The notes: generated by a model from the sequence alone, not told the origin. 45,251 bases of DNA from Rhodospirillales bacterium (GCA_013205335.1 JABMNB010000062.1:1-45251); one strand, 5' to 3'. Positions 1-9,411 are shown, counted from the first letter of the stretch. Numbers and translations: made by a program.

Positions 1-692
1 GCGACGAAGCCCTGGTTCCAGGTCTTCCGCGCGCGCTCGATTTCGGCTTCCCGGCCCCCGCCGCCGGCCTCGGCCTCTTTCAGGATGCGGGCATAGGTGT
101 TGCCCAGCGTGACGTTGCGGAACAGCGACGCGGGCCTCGGGACATTGCCACCCGGCAGGAACACCGCGGCGGATGTCTTCCAATGGGTGCGGAACTGCTC
201 GGCGACCGTGGCGATGGTCGCGGTCGCGCGCTCGACGATGGCGTGGCCGTTCAGCCAATACCCTACGGCGGGCGACAGCACGTCGGTGAGGCGCATCGTG
301 CCGTAGTCGCGCAGGATCAGCATGTAGGCGTCGAAGGTGCCCGGGATGCAGGCCGGGAGAAGTCCGGTTCCGGGAATCAGGTCGAGCCCGAGGCCTTTGT
401 AGTGGGCGATGGTCGCGCCGGCCGGCATCGGCCCCTGGCCGCATACGACCTCGGTCTTGCCCCGGCGGACGTCGTGCAAAATCAGCGGCGCGTCGCCGCC
501 GGGGCCGCAGAGATGCGGCTCGACGACCTGCAGGGTGAAGGCGGTGGCCACGGCCGCGTCGAATGCGTTGCCGCCCCGGTCGAGGATGCCCATACCGACC
601 GCGGTCGCGATCCAGTGGGTGGAGGTGACGACACCGAACGTGCCGACGATCTCCGGGCGCGTGGTGAAGGGATTGGGATTGATCAGCCTCAC
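1..692 (-). CDS. ggt: Gamma-glutamyltransferase, 5' part only
   Basis: This is the N-terminal 230 or so residues of a gamma-glutamyltranspeptidase, an enzyme family that transfers or hydrolyses the gamma-glutamyl group of glutathione and related compounds. The rest lies beyond the left edge of the window. The family signature is clear near the N-terminus: a segment reading RGGNAFDAAVATAF, followed by VVEPHLCGPGGDAPLIL, which corresponds to the conserved N-terminal part of the large subunit. The catalytic Thr at the autoprocessing site would be outside the window, so activity cannot be judged. The start is taken as GTG because AGGAGA lies 5 bases upstream. No signal peptide is seen in the visible start, unlike many periplasmic homologues, so this may be a cytoplasmic member of the family. 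Confidence 0.85.
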   Translation of the reverse strand, partial: MRLINPNPFTTRPEIVGTFGVVTSTHWIATAVGMGILDRGGNAFDAAVATAFTLQVVEPHLCGPGGDAPLILHDVRRGKTEVVCGQGPMPAGATIAHYKGLGLDLIPGTGLLPACIPGTFDAYMLILRDYGTMRLTDVLSPAVGYWLNGHAIVERATATIATVAEQFRTHWKTSAAVFLPGGNVPRPASLFRNVTLGNTYARILKEAEAGGGGREAEIERARKTWNQGFV

Positions 693-749
693 GGAAGTCT
701 CCTCGCGCGAACGGCGCAGAGAGACCTTAAGGCGGGTGGGCTCTTGCCG

Positions 750-1628
750 CTAGAGGGCCGGGGTTTCGGGCAGCCGCATCCAGGGCGGGATTTCGGGCAC
801 GATGCGCGCGTCGCCAGCCATCAGCGCGGCGCCGCTGCCGCGAGCGGCGTCGAGCCGCAACATCGCCAGTGCGCGATCGCCCGTGCCGGAGCGCAGCTCG
901 CCCACTTCCTGGCCGTCCTGAAGAACCGCGGTTCCGGGTTCGGGCAGGGTGCCCTCGACCTTCACGGGAAAGAGGCGCTTCCTGATCAGGGCGCGGTATT
1001 TGGTGCGGGCCGTCAGCTCCTGGCCCATGTAGCAGCCCTTCTTCCAGTCGACACCGTTCAGTTCGTCGAACCCGTTCTCCAGCAGCAGCGCTTTCTCGAC
1101 CTGGAGATCGCGGCTGCCGTCGGGGACGCCGAGCGGCAGGCGCAGCGCATCGTAGGCGGCGAGCGGTGCTTCAGCGAAGCCGCGAGCCGCGAGGAGCGTG
1201 GCCGCCCGTCCCGCCGGAGCCACCACACGGACACCGAGCGTGTCGAGGCGAGGATCGACGAACGACACCGCGCCCTCGATATCGAGGGCCTTCGAGGCGT
1301 CGCCGCCGAATGCGGCCGCGACTTCGAGCATGCCTCCCAGATCCTCGACGGTGACCTTGGAACGCAGCGTGTACATCTTGAGCTTCTTCGCGAGGGCCGG
1401 CGCCCGCTCGCGGTCGGTCTCCAGGAAGAAGGTGTCGTTGCCCGCGTCGGCCACGAACATGTCGTTGAGGAAGCGTCCCTGTGGCGTCAGCAGTGCAGCC
1501 CAGACGGCGCAGTCCGGCGCTACTTTCCTCGTATCGTTGGAGATCAGGCCCTGCAGGAATTCCACGCGGTCGGAGCCCGCGACGGAGAGGACGCTGCGAT
1601 GTGGCAGAAGGCTGAAATGGGACGACAT
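750..1628 (-). CDS. ygfZ: YgfZ/GcvT-like folate-binding Fe-S cluster assembly protein
   Basis: The 292-residue product belongs to the YgfZ family (COG0354), which is related to the aminomethyltransferase GcvT, binds tetrahydrofolate and assists maintenance of some iron-sulfur enzymes. The diagnostic motif KGCYMGQE is present at residues 197-204, with the conserved cysteine expected for the family. Length is normal. The reading frame stays open for 61 codons further upstream, but the family N-terminus fits the ATG used here (MSSHFSLL), and the upstream residues look unlike protein. No strong ribosome binding site precedes this start, so it is the least certain part of the call. It lies between the ggt fragment and a sulfotransferase on the same strand with no obvious functional link. 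Confidence 0.88.
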   Translation of the reverse strand: MSSHFSLLPHRSVLSVAGSDRVEFLQGLISNDTRKVAPDCAVWAALLTPQGRFLNDMFVADAGNDTFFLETDRERAPALAKKLKMYTLRSKVTVEDLGGMLEVAAAFGGDASKALDIEGAVSFVDPRLDTLGVRVVAPAGRAATLLAARGFAEAPLAAYDALRLPLGVPDGSRDLQVEKALLLENGFDELNGVDWKKGCYMGQELTARTKYRALIRKRLFPVKVEGTLPEPGTAVLQDGQEVGELRSGTGDRALAMLRLDAARGSGAALMAGDARIVPEIPPWMRLPETPAL

Positions 1629-1717
1629 GCAGAAGTAGAGTTGGGGGCGGCCCTGCTGGTTGGCAAGCGCCTGATGGCCACAGACGTGATGTGGATAATG
1701 CCCCGCCGGCGAGAAGT

Positions 1718-2749
1718 TCAACGAGACGCTTGCTTCCCCTGTCGAACGTCGCAGGGAACCGACAGTCCAGTCGTTGCGGCACGATGGGGCGGCCAAGCGA
1801 AAAGGCTGCAATCCACTCCCATGTCGCTCAGGCGGGCGATCGCCTCGTCGCGAAGGGAGGCGTCCGTGAGCAGATCCCGTTCGGCATCATCTGACGGGCG
1901 CATGTGGCTGCTTTCGCCATTGCGGGTGCCGTCGAGCGAGCTGCCGAGCTTGCCTTCGATGGCGCGCATATGTTCCTTCCGCACAAGTCTCACCGCCGCA
2001 CGCAACATCGGCCACTCTCGGCGGGTGCCGGAGAAATGATCGAGCAGGTGCGTCGCCGTTTCGACCGGGCGGTCGATCAGATTTTCATAGGGAATCAGTT
2101 TCACCAGGTCTGGATACCGCGCAGCCTGGAGCTGATAGGAGATGAACTGGCGGGCATAGGAGATCAACGCCGCGTCGAACAGATATTCGCGGAAAGACAT
2201 CTCGGCGATCGCGCGACCGCGAAACAGGCGGTACGTGGGATTTATGTGCGCCTGACAATAGCGGAAATACGAGAAAGCCTGGTCGATCGGGTTGCGATAG
2301 ACCAAGGCGATCGGCGCGCCGCGGCCCTTGCGTGCAGCGCGTTCCATCGCGGGCACTTTGACGGGCGCATAGTCGTAGCTCGCCAGATCCACCGGCGTGT
2401 GCCGATAGCTCTTCTCTTCGTGGAGACAGTCATAGCCAGGCACGTGGAAAGCGGTGTGCCTCCACCAGTGCCGGGTCGGGATACTGTCCTGGAACCCCGG
2501 GCATACCGTATGACCGATGAACATGTGCTCGGTCGGGAGGGTCCCGGCCACGCGAAACAGCTGGCCGCCCCTGAACCGTTTGAAGTCGAAGGCGGCGCCC
2601 TGTGGATTGCCGATGATTTCGCCGGTCAACAGGTCGTCGAGGCGGCCGCCCTGTTCGAGATGACAGACGAAGGAGAACAGATACCGCAGGAACCACGTGC
2701 CCGAGCGCGGCACCGTCGAGAGGACCGGGAGTTTGAAATTTGCAAACAT
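1718..2749 (-). CDS. Sulfotransferase family protein
   Basis: The 343-residue product looks like a PAPS-dependent sulfotransferase. Near the N-terminus the 5'-phosphosulfate loop reads PRSGTWFLRYLF, and further along LVYRNPIDQAFSYFRY matches the 3'-phosphate-binding region with its conserved Arg and Ser. The substrate cannot be read from sequence; bacterial members modify carbohydrates, lipids or small molecules. The ATG was chosen because the P-loop follows about 13 residues later, as is usual; the frame is open for another 61 codons upstream without family-like sequence. The start has no good Shine-Dalgarno match. It faces away from the acuI-like gene across a 337-bp region that should hold promoters for both. 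Confidence 0.82.
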   Translation of the reverse strand: MFANFKLPVLSTVPRSGTWFLRYLFSFVCHLEQGGRLDDLLTGEIIGNPQGAAFDFKRFRGGQLFRVAGTLPTEHMFIGHTVCPGFQDSIPTRHWWRHTAFHVPGYDCLHEEKSYRHTPVDLASYDYAPVKVPAMERAARKGRGAPIALVYRNPIDQAFSYFRYCQAHINPTYRLFRGRAIAEMSFREYLFDAALISYARQFISYQLQAARYPDLVKLIPYENLIDRPVETATHLLDHFSGTRREWPMLRAAVRLVRKEHMRAIEGKLGSSLDGTRNGESSHMRPSDDAERDLLTDASLRDEAIARLSDMGVDCSLFAWPPHRAATTGLSVPCDVRQGKQASR

Positions 2750-3086
2750 TGGTAGCTGTACGCAAGAAGCGTCGCTTTTCTCCCCCGTAATCGAATTACA
2801 AGATAACTTTAACAGGTGCCGTATTGCGTGCGCACTTTTTTTCAGGAACCCGCAAAGTTTCGGCCGTGACCCTTGGAAGCCGTCAGCTTGGCCATTTCGT
2901 AGACATTGCGGGATATACCGCCTGGCAAACATCCATCTAACGGGGATTTGCTCCTGTCCGGGCGGGTGCCGCCGGACATCGGCGGCTGGATGCGGTGGCG
3001 CAGGTCGCGAAACAGAACCGTCGCCCAGGCTGTTTGACCGGCTGTCGCCTTGCTACAGAGAGGTCGCCAAACGTCAAGGAGTTCCC
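2750..3086. other. Divergent intergenic region, probable promoters
   Basis: This 337-bp gap separates two divergently read genes and is more AT-rich in its left half than its surroundings. It contains a short perfect inverted repeat GTAAT-CGA-ATTAC (2787-2799), a run of seven T (about 2836-2842) preceded by weakly self-complementary GTGC...GCAC, and a GCCGCCG-GACAT-CGGCGGC hairpin (2968-2986). No coding sequence with family resemblance was found on either strand. No clear -35/-10 pair could be assigned. Confidence 0.5.
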
Positions 3087-4079
3087 ATGGCCTTCCGTGC
3101 GCTTGTCTTGAACCAGGGTGCCGACCGCAAGGTGAGCGGCGCCGTCGAAACACTGCCCGGTGACAAGCTGCCGGCGGGCGATGTCGTCGTCGCGATCGAC
3201 TACTCGACCCTGAACTACAAGGACGGTCTCGTGCTCACGACGGGCGGCGGACTGGTCAAGACCTGGCCCCATGTCGGAGGCATCGACTTTGCAGGCACGG
3301 TCGAGACATCCGAAAGCGGGGCATTCAAGCCGGGCGACAAGGTCGTGCTGAACGGCTATCGCGTCGGAGAATTGCATTGGGGCGGCTACGCCACCAAGGC
3401 GCGGGTAAAGGGTGACTGGCTGGTCAAGTTGCCCGTTTCCATCTCGACCAAGCATGCGATGGCGATCGGCACGGCGGGCTACACGTCGATGCTCTGCGTG
3501 ATCGCGCTCGAAAAGCACGGCATCACGCCGGCCAAAGGTGAGATTTTGGTCACCGGAGCGGCTGGCGGAGTCGGCTCGGTCGCCGTGGCAATTCTGGCGA
3601 AGCTGGGCTTTGCGGTGGTCGCCGCGACCGGGCGGCCTCAGGAAGGCGAGTACCTCAAGTCACTCGGTGCCGCGACGATCATGGACCGCAAGGAACTCAC
3701 GGAGGCGCCGGATAGGCCGCTGCTCGGCGAGCGCTTCGCGGGGGTCGTCGACACAGTCTCTGGCGTGATGTTTGCTAGGGCGTTGGCACAGGTGAGGTAC
3801 GGCGGCGCGGCGGCGGTTTGCGGCCTGGCGGCGGGACCTTCGTTCCCGGGCTCGATCCTGCCCTTCATCCTGCGCGGCGTGTCTGTTTACGGCATCGACT
3901 CGGTGATGCTGCCGAAGGCTCCGCGCGAGGAGGCGTGGCGTCGCCTCGGAAGTGATCTGCCGTTCGACAAGCTCGACAGCACGGTCAGCGAGGCGGGGTT
4001 GGGAGATCTGATGGCCCTGGCCCCAAAAATCCTCAAGGGAGAAATACGTGGTCGCGTGGTGGTCGACGTGAACAAGTGA
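3087..4079 (+). CDS. acuI: Acrylyl-CoA reductase/YhdH-type quinone oxidoreductase
   Basis: The 330-residue product is a zinc-free medium-chain dehydrogenase of the YhdH/AcuI family. Characterised AcuI enzymes reduce acryloyl-CoA to propionyl-CoA with NADPH. The family features are STLNYKDGL near residue 40, the nucleotide-binding loop VTGAAGGVGSVAV in the middle, and GIDSVMLP followed by the C-terminal KGEIRGRVVVDV. AAGGAG six bases before the ATG fixes the start, although the frame stays open far upstream. The following aminotransferase gene starts 39 bp downstream on the same strand. If that enzyme handles beta-alanine, the two could belong to a C3 route, but this is inference. Confidence 0.87.
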   Translation: MAFRALVLNQGADRKVSGAVETLPGDKLPAGDVVVAIDYSTLNYKDGLVLTTGGGLVKTWPHVGGIDFAGTVETSESGAFKPGDKVVLNGYRVGELHWGGYATKARVKGDWLVKLPVSISTKHAMAIGTAGYTSMLCVIALEKHGITPAKGEILVTGAAGGVGSVAVAILAKLGFAVVAATGRPQEGEYLKSLGAATIMDRKELTEAPDRPLLGERFAGVVDTVSGVMFARALAQVRYGGAAAVCGLAAGPSFPGSILPFILRGVSVYGIDSVMLPKAPREEAWRRLGSDLPFDKLDSTVSEAGLGDLMALAPKILKGEIRGRVVVDVNK

Positions 4080-4118
4080 TAGCGTAACCCGAAGTTCTTA
4101 TTACCTGAAGGTCCGCCC

Positions 4119-5444
4119 ATGTCGCCGTCGAACACCGCGCCTGCCGCCAACAATCTCGAAGCGTTCTTCATGCCGTTCACCGCGAACCGGCAGTTCAAGA
4201 AGAATCCGCGCATGCTGGCCAAGGCGAAAGGTGTTCACTACTGGACGCCGGAGGGCCGCAAGATCATCGACGGCACCGCCGGCCTGTGGTGCGTCAATGC
4301 CGGCCACGGCCGCGAGGAGATCAAGGCGGCGATCGCCAAGCAACTCGACGAGATGGACTACGCGCCGTCGTTCCAGATGGGACATCCCAAGGCGTTCGAG
4401 TTGGCGGCGCGGCACGCGGCGCTTCTGCCGGGCGATCTCAATCACGCATTCTACTGCAATTCCGGCTCCGAGGCGGTCGACAGCGCACTCAAGATCGCAC
4501 TGGCCTATCACCGCGCCAACGGGCAGGGCACGCGGACCCGCTTCGTCGGGCGCGAGCGCGGCTATCACGGGGTCGGCTTCGGCGGTATTTCCGTCGGTGG
4601 CATGGTCAACAACCGCAAATGGTTCGGCGCGATGCTGCCGGGCGTCGACCATCTCCCGCATACCCACCTGCCACAGAACGCCTTCTCCAAGGGCCAGCCG
4701 GAGCATGGCGCGGAACTCGCGGACGCGCTGGAAGGTATCGTCAACCTGCACGACGCCTCGAACATCGCCGCCGTCATCGTCGAGCCCTGCGCCGGCTCGA
4801 CCGGTTACCTGCCGCCGCCCAAAGGCTATCTCGAGCGCCTGCGGAAGATCTGCGACAAGCACGGAATCCTTCTGATCTTCGACGAGGTCATCACGGGCTT
4901 CGGCCGTCTCGGCACGTCGTTCGCGGCCGAGAAGTTCGGCGTGATCCCCGATCTGATGACGGTCGCCAAGGGCATCTCGAACGCCACGGTGCCGATGGGG
5001 GGCGTGTTCGTGCGCAAGAACGTGTTCGACGGGCTGATGAACGGTCCGGAGAACGCCATCGACCTGTTCCACGGCTATACCTACTCGGCCCACCCCCTGG
5101 CCTGTGCCGCGGCGTCTGCGGTTCTCGACATCTATCGCGACGAAAACCTGTTCGAGCGGTCGGCCGAACTCTCGCCCTATTGGGAAGAGGGCGTGCATTC
5201 GCTGAAGGGCCTGCCGAACGTCGTCGACATCCGCAATCTCGGTCTTGCCGCCGGCATCGACCTGGCGCCGAGCGGTCCGGTCGGGACGCGCGGTTACGCG
5301 GCCTTCACCAAGGCCTTCGATCTCGGCCTGATGGTGCGCCAATCGGGCGACGCCATCGCCATGTCGCCGCCGCTGGTCATCGAAAAGGCCCAGATCGACG
5401 AGATCATCGACATCACCGCGCAGACCATCAAGGCGGTGGCCTAA
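4119..5444 (+). CDS. Omega-amino acid:pyruvate aminotransferase (class III)
   Basis: This 441-residue class III PLP-dependent aminotransferase matches the beta-alanine:pyruvate or omega-amino acid:pyruvate transaminase group in length and motifs. Visible landmarks are DGTAGLWCVNAGHGR near residues 51-65, YCNSGSEAVDSALK near 112-125, the cofactor aspartate in IFDEVITGFGR (D255) and the Schiff-base lysine in TVAKGISNA (K284). The substrate range within this group is broad (beta-alanine, taurine, various omega-amines), so a gene symbol is not given. It directly follows the AcuI-like gene and may be cotranscribed with it. Confidence 0.88.
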   Translation: MSPSNTAPAANNLEAFFMPFTANRQFKKNPRMLAKAKGVHYWTPEGRKIIDGTAGLWCVNAGHGREEIKAAIAKQLDEMDYAPSFQMGHPKAFELAARHAALLPGDLNHAFYCNSGSEAVDSALKIALAYHRANGQGTRTRFVGRERGYHGVGFGGISVGGMVNNRKWFGAMLPGVDHLPHTHLPQNAFSKGQPEHGAELADALEGIVNLHDASNIAAVIVEPCAGSTGYLPPPKGYLERLRKICDKHGILLIFDEVITGFGRLGTSFAAEKFGVIPDLMTVAKGISNATVPMGGVFVRKNVFDGLMNGPENAIDLFHGYTYSAHPLACAAASAVLDIYRDENLFERSAELSPYWEEGVHSLKGLPNVVDIRNLGLAAGIDLAPSGPVGTRGYAAFTKAFDLGLMVRQSGDAIAMSPPLVIEKAQIDEIIDITAQTIKAVA

Positions 5445-5537
5445 GGCCAAGCGCGCTATGCGCATGGCCTTCGACACGGGTCGTCGCTAAAACCTGTTCT
5501 CGACCAGCCGCGATGCAACGGGCGGGGAACTGGCAAC

Positions 5538-6950
5538 GTGACTCTCGATGACAATCTGACGGCGTTGGTGGGCGCGGTCGCTGCGGTGGCCCACTTCGCC
5601 ATCGCGGGCGCCGTCACCGTCCATGTGCTGCTCTACAAGCGCAGCGTTGGCGCCGCGGTGTCATGGATCGGCATCGCCTGGCTCTCGCCGTTCTTGGGCG
5701 GGCTGCTCTACGCGATCATAGGCATCAACCGCGTGAAGCGGCGTGCCCAGAGGCTGAAACGCCAACGCCTGCCGCTCGCCGTCGCCGACCCTGATGCCAC
5801 CGGGGCGACGGACCCACTGACGCCCCTCGAGTATGCGATCGGGCGATTGACGGGCCTGCCGTCGAAGCCCGGCAACCTCGTCGAAATGCTGCATAGCGGG
5901 GACGAGGCCTACCCGAGGATGCTCGAGGAAATCGGCAAGGCGCAGAAGAGCGTCGGGCTCTGCAGCTACATCTTCCGCGCCGATTCGGCTGGCGAGAAAT
6001 TCCATCAGGCCCTGATCCAGGCTCAGCGGCGCGGCGTGAAGGTGCGCGTGCTGATCGACGGCGTCGGCGGCGGCTATTTCTGGTCGGGCACTTACGATTA
6101 TCTGCGCAAGGCCGGCGTCCCGGTCGCGCGGTTCCTGCACTCGTATTTCCCCTGGCGCACGCCGTTCGTGAACCTGCGCAATCATCGCAAGCTGCTGGTG
6201 ATCGATGGCCGCTTGGCCTTTACCGGTGGGTTGAACATCGGGGCGGAAAACGTCGTGGCCGAGAACCCGGCCCATCCCGTGCGAGACACGCATTTCCGCA
6301 TCGAAGGTCCGGTCGTCGAGCAGCTCACGGATGCTTTCGCCGACGACTGGCTGTTCACGACGGGCGAGCAACTCGACGCCGACGACTGGTTTCCGGCCCT
6401 CGAGCCGGTGGGAACGGTTTCGGCGCGCGTCGTGCCCTCGGGGCCCGACGAGGACCTGGAGCAGATCGAGTTCGCGACCTTGCACGCCATCTCCTGCGCT
6501 CGCGAATCGATCCGTGTGGTGACGCCATACTTCCTGCCGGGCGAGACGCTCACCATGGCGCTGGGCCTGGCGGCCATGCGCGGTATCCGGGTAGATATCC
6601 TCCTGCCGGAGAATTCCAATCATGCGATCCTCGACTGGGCACGGCGGGTGCCGCTCAAGCCGCTGATCCAGGTGGGCTGCCGGGTCTGGCTGCTGCCGGC
6701 GCCGTTCGATCATTCCAAGCTCATGACGATCGACGATTCCTGGTCGTTCATCGGCAGCGCCAACTGGGACACCCGCAGCTTCCGCCTGAACTTCGAGCTG
6801 AACGTCGAATTGCACGACGCGGCCTTCGCGCGACAGATCGTCAAGGCGACGACGCCGGAGCGCCTCCTGACGCTCGCCGAGATCGACGGCGACCCTCTGC
6901 CGATCCGCCTGCGCAACAGTGCGGCGCGGCTGCTGCAGCCCTACCTGTAG
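5538..6950 (+). CDS. cls: Cardiolipin synthase (phospholipase D family)
   Basis: The 470-residue product has two N-terminal membrane helices (about residues 13-33 and 41-63) and two phospholipase D HKD motifs: NHRKLLVID (H216, K218, D223) and DHSKLMTID (H392, K394, D399), the second followed by GSANWDTRS. This is the architecture of bacterial cardiolipin synthases, which condense two phosphatidylglycerol molecules at the inner membrane. The predicted start is GTG; no strong ribosome binding site is visible. Its last 10 bases overlap the 3' end of the convergent endonuclease/phosphatase-fold gene. An endonuclease/phosphatase-fold gene next to a PLD-type synthase is also known in the ybhP-clsB pair of enterobacteria, though there the genes are parallel. 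Confidence 0.9.
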   Translation: MTLDDNLTALVGAVAAVAHFAIAGAVTVHVLLYKRSVGAAVSWIGIAWLSPFLGGLLYAIIGINRVKRRAQRLKRQRLPLAVADPDATGATDPLTPLEYAIGRLTGLPSKPGNLVEMLHSGDEAYPRMLEEIGKAQKSVGLCSYIFRADSAGEKFHQALIQAQRRGVKVRVLIDGVGGGYFWSGTYDYLRKAGVPVARFLHSYFPWRTPFVNLRNHRKLLVIDGRLAFTGGLNIGAENVVAENPAHPVRDTHFRIEGPVVEQLTDAFADDWLFTTGEQLDADDWFPALEPVGTVSARVVPSGPDEDLEQIEFATLHAISCARESIRVVTPYFLPGETLTMALGLAAMRGIRVDILLPENSNHAILDWARRVPLKPLIQVGCRVWLLPAPFDHSKLMTIDDSWSFIGSANWDTRSFRLNFELNVELHDAAFARQIVKATTPERLLTLAEIDGDPLPIRLRNSAARLLQPYL

Positions 6951-7612
6951 AAGCGGCGCAGCCGGTCCTTGCGGACGAGCGAGGGGGCCGTCGCGGTCTG
7001 GCTGCTGTCGGCGGCGCGCAGTTCGAGCCGGATCGGCCGATGGTCGGAGGGCCCGAAATCCAGCGCATCGGCCGTCGTGCACACGAGCCTGTGGGCGAGG
7101 CAGCGATCGAGCCGGACCGGCATGACGTTGCCCGAGAGGTGGGTGGGCTCGCGCGGACCGACGTCGGTGAAACCGGGGAGAATTACCGGACCGACGGCAT
7201 TGTAGTCGCCGATGATGGCCGAGGGCCTGCCCTGCAGCGCGACGGCGATGCGCGCGAGCTGGCGGCGGTTGAGCAGCTGGCCGTGCGAGAGGTGGACGTT
7301 GGCGAAGGTGATGTCGCCCATCTGGATGATCTGTGCGCGTCGGCGCGGCAGCCGTCCGGGAAGTCGCGACGCCGGCAGCGACAGCGCCACGGGACGAGGA
7401 AAGTGCGTCGGACTCCAGACGGCCAGCCCGTGTATCCGCCCCAGCCAGGACAGCCGATAGAAATGGCCGCCGACCAGGTTGGGCAGGGCCTCGATATGCT
7501 GCGTCGCCTCCTGCATGAGGAGCACGTCGGGCTTCTGGATGTTGATCAGCGTCGCCACGTCCTCGACGGCTGCGCCGGTGAGGCGCAGCAGGTTCCAGCT
7601 CACGACTTTCAC
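6941..7612 (-). CDS. Endonuclease/exonuclease/phosphatase-fold protein
   Basis: This 223-residue protein has the EEP fold signature: VVSWNLLRL at the start, LLMQEAT with the metal-binding Glu, NVHLSHG, GDYNAVGP and the C-terminal SDHRPIRLEL with the catalytic Asp-His. The family includes nucleases and phospholipid or sphingolipid phosphodiesterases, so the substrate is open. The start is GTG inside the sequence GTGA, where it overlaps the stop codon of the upstream antiporter gene; this is typical translational coupling. Being next to, and convergent with, a cardiolipin synthase gene makes a lipid-related role possible. Confidence 0.78.
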   Translation of the reverse strand: MKVVSWNLLRLTGAAVEDVATLINIQKPDVLLMQEATQHIEALPNLVGGHFYRLSWLGRIHGLAVWSPTHFPRPVALSLPASRLPGRLPRRRAQIIQMGDITFANVHLSHGQLLNRRQLARIAVALQGRPSAIIGDYNAVGPVILPGFTDVGPREPTHLSGNVMPVRLDRCLAHRLVCTTADALDFGPSDHRPIRLELRAADSSQTATAPSLVRKDRLRRFYR

Positions 7613-9411
7613 GGCTTCGCCACCTTGTCGCGACGGGCGCGGCGGATCTGGTCGGTCATCGACGCCGTGGCGCCGGCGGCGGCCTGCAGCTCGCTCCTCA
7701 CCAGCTCTCGCCGCTCGTGGATCGAGGCGATGACCAGACCCATGGGCACGCCGAGGCCGACCAAGGCCGATTCGGCCAGCTGAAGGCTCGCCTCGATCGT
7801 CTCCGGCACGGTGTCGGTGACGGCTAGCGTATAGAGATGGCGGGCGTGCAGGGCATCGTGGGCGCGGGCGACGATCATCACGTCGGATCGCCGCGCCCGC
7901 ACGGCGCGCACCACGTCGTCGACTGCCGCGGTATCGATGGTGACGATCACAGCCGTCGCCTCGTCGATGCCGCAGCGTTGCAGGAACAGCGCGTTGGAGG
8001 CATCGCCGAAATAGATTGCGCGGCCCAGCTTGCGCCAACGCTCGACGCGGGCGGCGTCACGGTCGGCCACAATGTAGGAAATCTCGTGCTTGTCGAGCAT
8101 GTCGCAGACGAGCTGGCCCACCCTTCCGTGACCGACGACGATCACCCGCTTGGCATGATCGGACGGTGGTAGCTGGGTCGCCGGTGCGTCGCCCGTCACC
8201 TGCCTGGCCACGCGCTGGGCCGCGCGGCTCGCCAACAGCGACACGAAGGGCAGTGCGCCCATGGTCAGCGACACCACCGCGAGAACGCCGGCGGCGATGC
8301 CGGAATCGACCAGACCGAACTGCACGGCGAGCCCGATGCCGATGAAGGCGAACTCGCCGCCCGGGGCCAGCAGCAGGCTGGTCTCGACACTGGCCGCCCA
8401 CGGCACGCCGAACAGGCGGCAGAGGGGGACGAGCAGGGCCGTCTTGGCCACCATTATGGCAATGAAACCGCCGATCACGAGGACGGGTTCCCGCCAGATG
8501 AAGCTCAGGTCGATGTGCATGCCGACCGAAAAGAAGAAGACGCCGAGCAGGAGTCCCCGGAAGGGGTCGATCATCGCCTCGACGGCGCGGCGGTACTCCG
8601 TCTCGGCCAGCAGCAGTCCGGCGATGAAGGCGCCGAGCGCCATGGACAGGCCGGCAAAAGCCGCGATCACGCCAGATCCGACGGCGATCAGCAGGGTCGC
8701 CGCCATGAAGAATTCCGGATTGTCGGTGCTGGCGGCGAGCCGGAACAGCGGTTTCAGAACCACCCTGCCGACCAGCGCGATCACCGCGACGGCGACGATC
8801 GCCTCGACGACCGCGACGATGACGCCCTGGACTACCGAACCTTCCGAATGGCCCCCGAGCGCGCTGATCAGGAACAGCAGCGGGACCACTGCCAGATCCT
8901 GCGCGAGCAGGATGGCGAAGCTGGTGCGGCCGGTGGTCGACATCATGCGGCGCTGGCCGGACAGCAACTCCATGACGATCGCCGTCGAGGACAGCGCCAG
9001 ACAGGTGCCGATGATGAGCGCGGCGGCGGCGGGCTGGCCGAGCCAGAACGCAGCCAGGCTGATGGCCAGGGCCGAGAGGACGACCTGCAGGCCGCCCAGT
9101 CCGAAGACCAGGCGGCGCATGGTGATCATGCGTCGCATCGAGAGTTCGAGGCCGATGAAGAACAGCAGGAAGACGATGCCGAGATCGGCGATGAAGGCGA
9201 TCTGCCTCTCGCCCGTGACGGTCAGCCAGTCGATGGCACGCGAATAGTCGGCCAGTTGGCCGAGCCCGTGGGGTCCCAGCGCGGCACCAACCACCAGGAA
9301 GCCGAGAACCGGGCTGATCTTGAGGCGATGTACGACCGGCGCCACGACGGCCGCCGTTCCCAGGACGATGAGAGCGTCCTTGAACACATAGATGTCGCTC
9401 GGTCCTGCCAT
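7609..9411 (-). CDS. Kef-type monovalent cation:proton antiporter with RCK domain
   Basis: The 600-residue product is a CPA2-family antiporter. The N-terminal two thirds hold about 12 hydrophobic helices with the usual KISPVLGFLVVGAALGPHGL entry, LFFIGLELSMR, and a conserved ALSSTA stretch. The C-terminal part is a TrkA-N domain beginning VIVVGHGRVGQLVCDML, which binds NAD(H) or a related nucleotide. This resembles KefB, KefC or YbaL, which exchange K+ or Na+ for protons. The ATG giving MAGPSD is preferred; a TTG three codons earlier is possible. No KefF or KefG partner gene is present. The gene is followed by the coupled EEP-fold gene. Confidence 0.87.
   Translation of the reverse strand: MAGPSDIYVFKDALIVLGTAAVVAPVVHRLKISPVLGFLVVGAALGPHGLGQLADYSRAIDWLTVTGERQIAFIADLGIVFLLFFIGLELSMRRMITMRRLVFGLGGLQVVLSALAISLAAFWLGQPAAAALIIGTCLALSSTAIVMELLSGQRRMMSTTGRTSFAILLAQDLAVVPLLFLISALGGHSEGSVVQGVIVAVVEAIVAVAVIALVGRVVLKPLFRLAASTDNPEFFMAATLLIAVGSGVIAAFAGLSMALGAFIAGLLLAETEYRRAVEAMIDPFRGLLLGVFFFSVGMHIDLSFIWREPVLVIGGFIAIMVAKTALLVPLCRLFGVPWAASVETSLLLAPGGEFAFIGIGLAVQFGLVDSGIAAGVLAVVSLTMGALPFVSLLASRAAQRVARQVTGDAPATQLPPSDHAKRVIVVGHGRVGQLVCDMLDKHEISYIVADRDAARVERWRKLGRAIYFGDASNALFLQRCGIDEATAVIVTIDTAAVDDVVRAVRARRSDVMIVARAHDALHARHLYTLAVTDTVPETIEASLQLAESALVGLGVPMGLVIASIHERRELVRSELQAAAGATASMTDQIRRARRDKVAKP

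Noticed and set aside
183..2039. A 618-codon open frame on the plus strand opposite ggt and ygfZ
   Set aside because: It is antisense to two genes with clear family motifs. Its product is Arg/Gly/His-rich without any recognisable domain, as expected for a GC-rich shadow frame.
2820..2842. Rightward intrinsic terminator or small RNA end before the T run in the sulfotransferase-acuI gap
   Set aside because: The possible stem is only about 4 bp with a large loop, and there is no rightward gene to terminate.
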